Positions 33,591-43,100 of a stretch of DNA of 64,000 nucleotides are shown piece after piece. The position numbers were made by a program, and so were the translations under genes. The notes below the pieces were generated by a model. The model searched no databases. It worked only from the letters and a program-made list of their open reading frames with translations, and was not told the DNA's origin. Origin of the DNA: Myxococcales bacterium (GTDB taxonomy: Bacteria; Myxococcota; UBA727; JABDBI01). Positions within the stretch are counted from its first letter, which is position 1, and every line of letters begins with the position of its first letter. The stretch covers positions 1,627,501 through 1,691,500 of the forward strand of contig CP060221.1 in assembly GCA_023898405.1 (NCBI GenBank), written 5' to 3'.

Positions 33591-34877
33591 AGCATCTGTA
33601 ATTTTTTCTAGAGCCAGCTGCAATTCATTTTTATTGATGATCAAGGGAGGGGCCAGGATAATGGTAGAAAAGCGCACCAGTGCCGAGATTCCTTGCTTCT
33701 TCAAAGCATTTTGTACAATCATTGCTGGCTTGAGCTCTTCTTTGCTCGCGCGGTAGGGAACCAAAGGCTCTTGGTTTGCTTTTTGTAGATCAAGAGCGCT
33801 CAGTAAACCGATTGAGCGCGTTTCAGCGATCAGTGGATTATTTTTGGCAAGCTCTTTCAAAGCATGATCAAGTTCAAGTCCGCGAGCTTTTACATTAGTT
33901 AAAATATTTTCACTTTCATAAAACCCTATAGCAGCTCGGGCAGCTGTACATGAGAGGGAATGGCCGTATTGAGTAAGTCCGCACGAGAGTACCTCGTGAT
34001 CAAAATGATCAGCTATATTTTTATTTACCAGCAAGGCTCCTAAAGGCATGTAGCCTGCCGTTAAACCTTTGGAAAGCGTCATGATATCGGGCACAACTTT
34101 AAAGTGATCAACACCAAACCATTCTCCAGTTCGACAAAATCCTGACAAAACTTCATCAGCGATAAGAATAATTCCATTGTCGTCGCAAATTTTTCTGATT
34201 CTTGGCCAATAGTCTTTTGGGGGAACGAAAACACCATTGGCACCAGTGATTCCCTCTAGCATAATAGCAGCGATTGTTTCTGCGCCTTCTATTTCGATGA
34301 TCTCTTCTAAAAGTCTTACGGTATCGATGTGCTGACCACTGCCACGAGGGTAGGGATCGGGAAATCGAATGACTCCACTCATAGCGTAGTCAACTGGAAT
34401 GCGTCGATAATCGCCGCTTAAATTGATAGTGGCGATTGTGGCTCCATGATAAGAGCGAAAGCGTGTAATTATTTTGTGTCGTTTAGTTACCATGCGGGCA
34501 ATTTTGATAGCGTTTTCATTTGCTTCAGCACCGCCCAGAGTAAAAAATACTTTTTCAAGTTGTTGAGAATTATTTTTAGGTGCTATGTGAATAAGATCTT
34601 GTGCAAGATGCAGGCGCTCCTGACAAAGCCATTCAGAACTGAGAACTTGTGCATTTTGAGCAGCATGGGCGATGGCTTGTTGCATACCTTTATGGCTGTG
34701 TCCTAAGTTTGCACAAAATGCTTGTGATTTCATATCGATTAAGCGCTCACCAGAATCGAGAGTGAGATAGATGCCGCAAGCTTCTTTTATCTTTTGCGGG
34801 CTAATATCTGCTTGTTTATGCCAGGGAATAAAAACATGTTTTTTGTAGCGGTCGCCTAGAAAATTTTCATCAAGCAT
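33552..34877 (-). CDS. class III aminotransferase
   Basis: A PLP-dependent omega-aminotransferase moving an amino group between an amine and a keto acid. Marks are SQAFCANLGHSHKGMQQAI, FTLGGAEANENAIKIAR, FRSYHGATIATINLSGD, ADEVLSGFCRTGEWF and the PLP Lys in TLSKGLTAGYMPLGA. The SD GGAG is six bases before ATG 34877, so the TTG extension upstream is rejected. The last 12 residues (LRDCFENYFSLR) are encoded by repeat copy 4 (33576-33590) and its flank, so the natural C-terminus has been replaced or extended by the repeat. The family includes BioA-type, taurine and putrescine transaminases; the substrate is not decided. Confidence 0.88.
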   Translation of the reverse strand: MLDENFLGDRYKKHVFIPWHKQADISPQKIKEACGIYLTLDSGERLIDMKSQAFCANLGHSHKGMQQAIAHAAQNAQVLSSEWLCQERLHLAQDLIHIAPKNNSQQLEKVFFTLGGAEANENAIKIARMVTKRHKIITRFRSYHGATIATINLSGDYRRIPVDYAMSGVIRFPDPYPRGSGQHIDTVRLLEEIIEIEGAETIAAIMLEGITGANGVFVPPKDYWPRIRKICDDNGIILIADEVLSGFCRTGEWFGVDHFKVVPDIMTLSKGLTAGYMPLGALLVNKNIADHFDHEVLSCGLTQYGHSLSCTAARAAIGFYESENILTNVKARGLELDHALKELAKNNPLIAETRSIGLLSALDLQKANQEPLVPYRASKEELKPAMIVQNALKKQGISALVRFSTIILAPPLIINKNELQLALEKITDALRDCFENYFSLR

Positions 34878-35092
34878 GGAGAACTCCAACAACCTGAGTA
34901 TGGATGTGTTTGTAGTATTGCAGGATTCGAAAATAATTTCTTATTCCATAAAATTTTTGCTTGCTCGGCAATTATTTGCCATGGTGTATAAAATTTTGTT
35001 ACGTGCTCGCTGCTTGTTTAAAAAAAATAAATTTGTAATTTTTAATAACGAGGGCCGATGAAATTTAATGAAGCAGACAACAGGAGCAAGCA

Positions 35093-36160
35093 ATGCACTC
35101 ACAAATTTTACGCGTACTAGAGCTAGAAGCCGATGACTCTTTGGCAATAGGTCATCAGCATGGTGAGACATACAGACGTGAAATAGGTGAACTTGCTTCG
35201 ATTAGAATGGAGCGTATGCGTATAAGCTCACATTTTAAAAAAACGAAAGATATCTTAGAGCTTGCTCATAAACACATCCGGCCTCTGTATGATTTTGACA
35301 AAGAGCTATTTTTGGAATTAAAAGGCATTTCAGATGCAAGTAATGTATCTCTTGAGCACTTGATCGTCTTAAATCACTACACCGATTTGCGAGATATTAT
35401 GCCTAATGCTCATCACGATTTGTCAAAAGATAGTGATGCCACCGAGGCTAACAGCGGTTGCTCAATAATTTATAGCCCCACTCATAATGGGCCCGTACTG
35501 GGGCAAACATGGGATATTCATGGAAGTGCCCAGCCTTATATCATCATGCTCAAAGTTAAAGATTGTTTGGCGTTTAGTATTGTTGGCTGTTTGGGAATGA
35601 TGGGTCTAAATAAGCATGGTGTTGGGGTTGCTATTAATAATCTCAGCAGTTTTGATGCACGTATAGGTGTGTTGTGGCCTGCTTTGGTAAGAAAAATACT
35701 GATGTGTAAAAATGCACAAAGTGCCAAAGAGGAAATTATGAAATGTCCCAGTAGTTCTGGACGACATTATGCAGTTGTTGATGAAAATAATTTTTTTGGT
35801 ATTGAATTGAGCGGCACCAAAAAGAAGATAATCTGCGATGATGCGAGCAAGAAGTATTTTCATACCAATCACTGCCTTGATGCAGAAATGAGAAAGACTC
35901 ACATGATCCGCAAGGGATCAAATACTCTATGGCGCCTTGAACACTTGCAAGGGGTTATTGGACATGAAGATCTTTCAAGCCCAAAAAAAGTTTTTCTTGC
36001 ATTAAGATCTGTTTCAATAGCGCCCGATAAAAATTATCCTCACAAAACAACTACCTGTGGAACCGTTGTAATGGATATTAATCAACGTTCCACCATAGCG
36101 TGTTCAGGTATTGCTCACGAAGAGTTACTAGAAGATGCAAATTACAGCATTAGTTTGTAA
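35093..36160 (+). CDS. C45-family (acyl-CoA:6-APA acyltransferase-like) Ntn hydrolase
   Basis: An N-terminal-nucleophile hydrolase family whose precursor self-cleaves just before a Cys that then becomes the catalytic residue. The nucleophile is Cys123 in NSGCSIIYSP, followed by GPVLGQTWDIH. The downstream GCLGMMGLNKHGVGVAINNL and 'GRHYAVVDENN' regions fit the family. The pre-Cys region (residues 1-122) corresponds to the usual propeptide with EADDSLAIGHQHGE. Unlike fungal penicillin acyltransferases, bacterial members hydrolyse or transfer varied amide-linked acyl groups. There is no signal peptide. It starts 215 bases beyond the aminotransferase start, divergent from it, so a shared promoter region is possible. 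Confidence 0.85.
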   Translation: MHSQILRVLELEADDSLAIGHQHGETYRREIGELASIRMERMRISSHFKKTKDILELAHKHIRPLYDFDKELFLELKGISDASNVSLEHLIVLNHYTDLRDIMPNAHHDLSKDSDATEANSGCSIIYSPTHNGPVLGQTWDIHGSAQPYIIMLKVKDCLAFSIVGCLGMMGLNKHGVGVAINNLSSFDARIGVLWPALVRKILMCKNAQSAKEEIMKCPSSSGRHYAVVDENNFFGIELSGTKKKIICDDASKKYFHTNHCLDAEMRKTHMIRKGSNTLWRLEHLQGVIGHEDLSSPKKVFLALRSVSIAPDKNYPHKTTTCGTVVMDINQRSTIACSGIAHEELLEDANYSISL

Positions 36161-36250
36161 TGATCTTACTCCGCTTTCTGGCTTCAATCCCTAGACAAAA
36201 GTAATGTGAATTTTACCTTGTCGATATTGTTGTTGCTAAAGGATGCTTTT

Positions 36251-36775
36251 ATGAAAAGTTTATTTTTTTTTGGTGCTCTGTTATTTCCAGTAAGTCTGCT
36301 GGCTAATTGGGAAATTATTTCACAACCAAATGAATACGTGGAATTTGAGGATCATGCATTAACATCAAAGGTTATTAATGGTGAAAGCTATGTTGCAGAA
36401 AAAATCTGTCGCTTAGGGATCAACATTAAATATCCATCTGGTGAAAGTAAAAATTATGAAAATTCTGACCTTCAAGATGTAGGTCCATGTATTAGAGATC
36501 TAACTTTTTCTCCTACGGATTCATTATTGCTATGTTGCTCTTCAGGTAATTACTTACTTTTTTATGATATTAATGATGCAGGTTTATACGTTCTTGATGA
36601 AAAAGTTAAAGTGGAACCTAATTTTAAAACTTACCAGGTGAGATTTTCTAAATGTGGGAATTACATTAAGGTATTTGGCGAAAGTGAGCGTAACTTTATA
36701 ATTTTTATAAACAAAAAATACGAAAATAACAGTATAAATAGAGACCAGTTAGGAACAAAAAAACCTGTAGTTTGA
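36251..36775 (+). CDS. exported protein with propeller-like repeats
   Basis: A 174-residue protein with a signal peptide (MKSLFFFGALLFPVSLLA) and cleavage near LLAN. ATG 36251 is eight bases behind AAGGATG, whereas the longer frame from TTG 36206 adds a leader with no role. After the signal, GPCIRDLTFSPTDSLLLCC then SSGNYLLFYDIND has the form of a beta-propeller blade ('FSP-D--L---S-NYLLFYDI'), and YQVRFSKCGNYIKVFGESER starts a second. This is WD40/YVTN-like, but only two blades are present. It has the same size and style as the exported WD40-like protein at 24458-24931. Family and role are unknown. Confidence 0.6.
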   Translation: MKSLFFFGALLFPVSLLANWEIISQPNEYVEFEDHALTSKVINGESYVAEKICRLGINIKYPSGESKNYENSDLQDVGPCIRDLTFSPTDSLLLCCSSGNYLLFYDINDAGLYVLDEKVKVEPNFKTYQVRFSKCGNYIKVFGESERNFIIFINKKYENNSINRDQLGTKKPVV

Positions 36776-36808
36776 AAATTTAGATGTGCTGAATGATGAA
36801 TTTGGTAT

Positions 36809-36838
36809 TTGGACACGCCAAAAGTGGATCGTGTCCAA
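36809..36838. terminator. hairpin between convergent genes
   Basis: TTGGACACG and CGTGTCCAA form a perfect 9-base-pair stem with a 12-base loop, between the propeller-like gene (+) and the ATP-grasp gene (-). Flanking T/A runs are short. Confidence 0.55.
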
Positions 36839-36856
36839 GAAAATAATGACATGAGT

Positions 36857-38125
36857 TTAAGAATTACTGCTAGCAAAATCCTTGCTGCTTTGTGATAGGA
36901 AGCGAGCATACTCAAGGAGGGCATCTTCGTGAGCTCCATCAAGCTGTTTACATTCTTCTAGTGCTGGAGGAAGACCAAATAGGGTGTCAACTTGTGGGTT
37001 TTTTTCTATATAGGTACTCATAAAGCCATTCTTACCATTAGCTTCGACGACGTATGGATTTCCTGCTGTATCCAACACAATATCGATTCCAATATCACCA
37101 ATTTTTTGTTTTAGTTTTTTTTCTAAAGCAGTCGCGGTGAGAATCGCGATGTGATTGCACTTCTGGATAAGATCTCCGTGATCTATATCTTTGTCTAGTT
37201 CTAGAGGTTGTAGAACGATTTGACTGTTTCCAGGTCTTCCACCTTGAGCCAAGTTACCTCCTATACGCATCTGATATCCACTTACCTTTTGCACTCCGAG
37301 CTCCCCGCGTTGCACATTAAAGCGAAAGTCTGTTAACTTGTCCTGATATTTATAAGTGAGTATTCCTTGTTGAATGATATAGCGAGCGTTAGTTTGCTTG
37401 ATTTTTTTTCGAGCTTCACTGACCTTGGCATAGAGTTTTTTCTTGTTAATATTCTCTTCTCGAATAGTTACCCATTTTTTTTCTTTTTTATTTTTTATTT
37501 TATACCCAATAGAAAAAGTCGATAAATTTGGAGATTTTTCAATAGTTATGATGCCGTATCCTTTGCTGCCAAAAGTTGGTTTTATGTAGAGTTGGTCATA
37601 TTTTTTATACATATTTTTTAGATTTCTTTTAGAAAATGTATGTGTTTTCGGATGAGGAATATTATTTTTTGCCATGATTTTAGCAAACAAACGTTTATTG
37701 TTGACAGGTTCCATTGTGTCTGTTTCTGGATTAATAAAAGGAATACCTAAATCATGGAGCTGAGCTTTGAGAAGTTTGGCTTTTTCTTTATTTTTGGGAT
37801 TATTTTTATACACACCAAAATCATAGACAACATCTGGTAAGGGAGCCTCACTTGCCCTTATCCAGCGCTTATTTTTATCTCGTTGGAAAACTTTTCTCAT
37901 AACGCCTTTTTCAAAATCTATTTCAGAATTGAAATTTATATTGTAGGCAAGAATATTTTGTTCCAGCGCTTTATCGACGAGATTCTCTCGTGTCCGATAA
38001 GTAGCCAAAATAGCAAAGACAAATTCAGGTTTATCTGTAGTTTCCTGTTCGAGAGCATGAGCCAAAAAGGGGCTCAACAAAAAGATAAGAAAACTTAGGA
38101 AAACAAAATTTTTATAAATTTTCAT
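36857..38125 (-). CDS. YheC/YheD-like ATP-grasp protein with a signal peptide
   Basis: ATP-grasp enzymes form amide or peptide-like bonds using ATP. The C-terminal domain shows YIKPTFGSKGYGIITIEK, the central DFRFNVQRG, and the Mg-binding end GDIGIDIVLDTAGNPYVVEANGKNG. That combination is typical of the YheC/D family known from Bacillus spore-coat proteins. Here residues 1-25 form a clear signal peptide (FVFLSFLIFLLSPFLAHA) and the chain is 422 residues long. An ATP-dependent enzyme outside the cytoplasm would have no ATP unless it acts inside another cell, so the signal is puzzling. The start ATG 38125 is behind GGAG. It stands alone and is convergent with the propeller-like gene. Confidence 0.8.
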   Translation of the reverse strand: MKIYKNFVFLSFLIFLLSPFLAHALEQETTDKPEFVFAILATYRTRENLVDKALEQNILAYNINFNSEIDFEKGVMRKVFQRDKNKRWIRASEAPLPDVVYDFGVYKNNPKNKEKAKLLKAQLHDLGIPFINPETDTMEPVNNKRLFAKIMAKNNIPHPKTHTFSKRNLKNMYKKYDQLYIKPTFGSKGYGIITIEKSPNLSTFSIGYKIKNKKEKKWVTIREENINKKKLYAKVSEARKKIKQTNARYIIQQGILTYKYQDKLTDFRFNVQRGELGVQKVSGYQMRIGGNLAQGGRPGNSQIVLQPLELDKDIDHGDLIQKCNHIAILTATALEKKLKQKIGDIGIDIVLDTAGNPYVVEANGKNGFMSTYIEKNPQVDTLFGLPPALEECKQLDGAHEDALLEYARFLSQSSKDFASSNS

Positions 38126-38246
38126 AGATTATTCTCCAAATAGCAGCTCAAACCATTACGATAGGCTTTCTATCGGAGATAAATCTTTGAAAGTTGTGTA
38201 GAGGTTTTTTTCAAATATATTTTTTAATTTCAATCTGTGAGGTTAA

Positions 38247-40082
38247 TTATTCAACGGTGACACTTTTAGCCAAATTTCTTGGTTTGTCCACGTCAATACC
38301 TTTGTGATTACTCAGGTGGTAAGCCAATAATTGCAAGGGAACAGTTGCAAGAATAGGCAAAAGGAATTCATCACAATGTTCTAGGGGAATAAAGTAATCG
38401 GAAGCTTCTTGTACATCAACTGCATTTTTAGGGGCAACGGAAATTACACAAGCACCACGAGCTTTGACTTCAAAAAGATTGCTTAATGTTTTGACTCCCA
38501 AAATATCATTGGAAAAAGCAATGACAACAGGCATCTGTGGATCGATAGTGGCTATGGGTCCGTGCTTCAGTTCTCCCGCAGCATAACCTTCGGCAAAAAT
38601 ATAGGAGAGTTCTTTCATTTTCAAAGCTCCCTCTAGCGCTACCGGTAAAAGTTCTCCTCGTCCCAAAAATAACATTCGCGGTTGGTGCATGAGAGCAAAA
38701 GCAATTTTGCTTATAGCTTCATCTTGTTCAAGCATGTGCATAATTGCGTTTTTTAATTGAAAAAAAGCCTGAACCTTTTGTGATTCTTCATGAGGAGATT
38801 GAGGAGTAAAATATTTTTCCAAGGCTAAGGTTAATAATTTCAAAGCTACTACTTGTGCCAAAAATGCTTTGGTAGATGCAACGGATATTTCGGGTCCAGC
38901 ATTGAGATAGAGATTTCCTCCACTATTTTCGCAAACACGAGGAATAGCTGAGCCCAATACATTACAAACTGACACGCATAAAGCGCCTTCACTTAGGGCT
39001 TTGTCCAATGCAGCTAGCGTATCAGCGGTTTCTCCTGATTGAGAAATAGCTATTACCAAGGTTGAGCTATTGCTAAGTGTTGTGCGATAGCGATATTCAC
39101 TGGCAATTTCTACTTCGACAGGAATACCTAAAGCAGTTTCCAAAGCAGGTTTAGCGATGAGCCCGGCTATGTATGAGCTGCCGCATGCAATAATATGAAT
39201 GCGACTTATGTGTTTCATCCCTTCGAATTTCAGTCCAAAATTATCAAGATCGATTAATCCATTTTTAATACGTCCTAAAAGTACACGTTCGATGACTTCG
39301 GGCTGTTCAAAAATTTCTTTATGCATAAAATGTTTATGGCCCATGCGTTCAATATTCTCGGCTTGAGCTTTGAGGGGTAAAAAGTGGCAATCTTTGCGTT
39401 TTCCTAAAAGGTCATAAATCTCTACAGTTGTTTTACTGATAAAACCATAATCGCCGTCTTTGAGCGGATAATAATCAGGCTTAAAATCAACCAAAGCCAT
39501 TTGATCGGATGCAAAAAAAGATTCATTATCTCCCCGAGCAACAATGAGAGGAGAACCATTTTTTATAAAATAGAGGCGCTCATTATCACCATCGAGCAAA
39601 ATTCCCAAAGAGTAGGTACCGCGTAAAATATCGCTGATACGTTGCAGAGCACTGAGCATCTCGATGCCCTCATCTAATAGGCTATTGAGAATGTGGGCAA
39701 CTACTTCGGTATCGGTGGAAGAAGAGAAGTTATGCCCCTTCGTCTGCAGGCGATGTTTTAATTCGCTAAAATTTTCAATAATACCGTTATGAACTACCGA
39801 AACGCGTCCGTATTTGTGTGGGTGAGCATTGACATCGCTTGGGGCTCCATGGGTGGCCCAGCGAGTATGGCCAATGGCCTGGTGGCCATTAAGATTGAGG
39901 TTTTCAATATGGTTTTTAAGCGCTCCAAGTTTACCAACAGTTTTTTTTAAAGTGACAAAAGAATTATTTTCATTTATTGCGATACCCGAAGAATCATAAC
40001 CTCGATATTCTAGACGTTCGAGCCCCTTAATGATAATGGTTTTTGCATTCTGTTCTCCAATGTATCCAACAATTCCACACAT
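38247..40082 (-). CDS. glmS: glutamine--fructose-6-phosphate aminotransferase
   Basis: GlmS makes glucosamine-6-phosphate from fructose-6-phosphate and glutamine. The N-terminal glutaminase starts at the catalytic Cys2 in MCGIVGYIGEQNAK, with EYRGYDSSGIAI and the usual HTRWATHGAPSDVNAHPH. Two SIS sugar-isomerase domains follow (IIACGSSYIAGLIAKPALE; AISQSGETADTLAAL; FLGRGELLPVALEGALKMKELSY), ending in the standard KGIDVDKPRNLAKSVTVE. Length 611 is normal. AAAAGGAATTTAAT precedes the ATG. It is divergent from the giant fusion gene (50-base gap). No glmS ribozyme was recognised in that short leader. Confidence 0.98.
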   Translation of the reverse strand: MCGIVGYIGEQNAKTIIIKGLERLEYRGYDSSGIAINENNSFVTLKKTVGKLGALKNHIENLNLNGHQAIGHTRWATHGAPSDVNAHPHKYGRVSVVHNGIIENFSELKHRLQTKGHNFSSSTDTEVVAHILNSLLDEGIEMLSALQRISDILRGTYSLGILLDGDNERLYFIKNGSPLIVARGDNESFFASDQMALVDFKPDYYPLKDGDYGFISKTTVEIYDLLGKRKDCHFLPLKAQAENIERMGHKHFMHKEIFEQPEVIERVLLGRIKNGLIDLDNFGLKFEGMKHISRIHIIACGSSYIAGLIAKPALETALGIPVEVEIASEYRYRTTLSNSSTLVIAISQSGETADTLAALDKALSEGALCVSVCNVLGSAIPRVCENSGGNLYLNAGPEISVASTKAFLAQVVALKLLTLALEKYFTPQSPHEESQKVQAFFQLKNAIMHMLEQDEAISKIAFALMHQPRMLFLGRGELLPVALEGALKMKELSYIFAEGYAAGELKHGPIATIDPQMPVVIAFSNDILGVKTLSNLFEVKARGACVISVAPKNAVDVQEASDYFIPLEHCDEFLLPILATVPLQLLAYHLSNHKGIDVDKPRNLAKSVTVE

Positions 40083-40132
40083 ATTAAATTCCTTTTGACA
40101 TTATTTCGAGTTCATACCTGAGGGAGGCGCCA

Positions 40133-43100
40133 ATGGCTTGTAAACTTGGTCAAGGAAATGTCATAAACGGTTCATTTAAAGAAGGCAGCATAGCATTGGA
40201 AAGCAAAAATCCAAGCAGCAATTATGTGCCTGTTTTTCGCACCACAACAGATGTATCTCACGTAAATGAAGCGGTTGAAGCAGCAAAAAATTCCATGAAA
40301 TCATGGGATTATATAGGTTTGGAAAAACGCATTGAGTATCTCATGCGACTTAAGGAAGTTTTTCAAAAAAATGAAGCTCAAATAGCTCAGGCCATATCAG
40401 ACGAAATGGGCAAGATCAAAAGTGAGGCATTGACAGAGGCAAAGAGTTTATCTGCTCGCATCGATCTGATGATCAATCATGGTCTTGAGCGTATTCAAGA
40501 TGAGTCGCTCTATCAACTCCGTTCACAGACGCGTCATCATAAACAGGGAGTTTTAGCTGTAATCGGCCCTTATAATTTTCCTGCACATTTAGTAAATGCT
40601 CACGTAATTCCTAGTCTTCTTAGCGGAAACACCGTGGTCATAAAACCTTCGGAAATATGTCCACAAGTGGGAGAGATCTACGCTCAATGTTTCCTACAAG
40701 CGCAATTTCCCAAAGGCGTGGTGAACATGGTTCAGGGCGATGGCAGTATTGCTCATAAATTATCCATTCACCCGCACATCGACGGAGTTTTGTTTACCGG
40801 CAGCTATAATACCGGACGAAAAATTCAAGAGGCTCTACTCGATCAGCCGCATAAAATTATAGCACTTGAGTTGGGAGGAAAAAACTTTTCAGTCGTGATG
40901 GACGATGCCCACATTGAACAAGCGCTGTTTGAAATAATTCAAGGATCTTTTTTGACGACGGGACAACGCTGCACGGCCACCAGCAGAGTTCTTGTGCAAC
41001 AAAATATTTTCGAACAATTTCGCGCTTTATTGATAGATGTGAGTAAAAAACTCAAGCCCGATACAGAAAATAATCAAGCTATGTTCGGTCCGCTAGCCAC
41101 AAAGCAAGCGCTCGAAAAATTTCAGCGTGGCCTTATACGCGCAAAAGAAGAAGGTGTAGAAGTCTTATTGGAATCTCAAGTTCTCGAAGGGGGTGCCTTT
41201 GTCACACCGTCGATCTATCAGGTATGTGGGGAACATCCAATCGGAGGCTATTTAAGTGAGGAACTTTTTGGTCCCAATATTGCACTTGAATCTTTTCAGA
41301 ACTTAGATCAAGCTATTGTACGCATCAATCAGAGTCCATATGGGCTTTCTAATTCTCTTTTTAGCATCGACCAATCAAATTTTGAGAAGATGTACAGTGA
41401 GACAAAATGTGGAGTTCTCAATTTCAATCGATCTACTAATGGTGCTTATGGGCAGATGCCTTTTGGAGGAGTTAACAAAAGCGGTAATCAACGACCTGCT
41501 GGTATCGATGCTGTTCGTTACACAACCTATCCTGTAGCACTTACATCTTTGGCCTATGGTGAAAGTAGTGCTTCTTCTGAGCTTAAAAAATTATTAAATG
41601 ATTCAGCTCTGTCTCACACGCGTGTAAATATCATTAATACTCGTCATGAAATCGAAAAAATCTTTGAACTTTTTGGCATAAACAGCGAAGCAGCTGCTCA
41701 AAATAAATTAATTTATTTAAAAAATTCATTTGCAGACTTTAAAGAATTTTCACATGAATTTTACATAGGTATATCTAAAATTTTTGCCGATGCAGTTGTT
41801 ATCGATGAAAAATATCTAAAATTTAATTTGAATTTTATAAAAAATGCTGATGATTGTATAAATAATTTAAAAAAATATTTGGAAGAAGTCTGCGCAAAAA
41901 CAGGTTTAAATATTTCTAAATATAAACCATTAAAAATTGCCATACCTAAGGATATGCAAATTCCTCGTTCCCGAGCAATGCTTGATCGTTTGTACCAAGG
42001 AAATTTTGTACCTAAAGAGAAAAAGGCACCAGTCGCAGATCTCTATCGAAGCCGAGGAGCTTATCTTGCCAGTGTGGATGATGAGCCGCTAATTTTATTT
42101 GATGCAGCAAGTCAAATTGCAACTATCGGCGCAGGTTTCAATGCCGATACATTACAAAATTCTTACGATCGAGGAGATTTCGATGGTGAACTTGCACAAA
42201 ACTACGATCTTTCCAATCAGGAAAATGATTTATCGGATGCAGCCTATAATGCTGTGCTGGCAAAAAAACAATTAGAAGATTTTCTTCATCACCAATCTGA
42301 TCATATTTTCAAGTCAGTATCCTACGGAGCCTCTGGTGCAGAAGCAAATGAAATTTCCTTTGATCTATGTCGACAACATGGGCCTGGAGGAACTCGCATC
42401 ATAGCTTTTGAAGGTGCATTTCATGGACGTACCATCATGGCCTTGCAAGCCACCTACAATAAAGAAAAGCGTGGACCATTCATGTTTGAAGGTTTCGAGG
42501 CGCATTTTGTTCCTTTTCCAAAAATGGACGATATTACTGAGCAACCAAAGGTAAATCTCGATCATCTTAGAGATTTATCTTTAGGAATAATTCCACAGGT
42601 TGAAGACTCTGATAGCTTGCTTGATTTGGAAATACATAGTCTTAGGCGAGTGAAGGAAGAGGTCGAGCATGGCAATATTTGTGCCGTCATCGTAGAGCCC
42701 ATGCAGTGCGAAGGCGGTGATCGCTACGCATCTTATAGGTTTTTTAATTATCTGCGAGCGCTAACCCGTGGTTTAAAAGTTCCTTTGATTTTTGATGAAG
42801 TTCAGACTGGTTTTCATTTGGGGCAGAAATTTTTTTGGCATCAACAGTTTGATCTCAAAGATGCTAATGGTAAACGCGATTATCCCGATTGCATCAGCTT
42901 AGGAAAAAAAGCTCAGCTTGGTATAGTTATGAGTGTGTGGGATAACCATCGCGATTATAGTCCCCATGTTATTCAACTTAAGCGAGGTCTTTTGCAGGCC
43001 AAAGTTATAACTACTTCGATGGCTATTACTACCGAGGCACAAGCAAAGAAAGAATTGAAACGCTTGCAAGAAAATTTTCCAGACTTGGTGCAAAATACGC

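Noticed and set aside
40083..40132. glmS ribozyme before glmS
   Set aside because: Only 50 bases separate glmS from the divergent gene, too short for the ribozyme.
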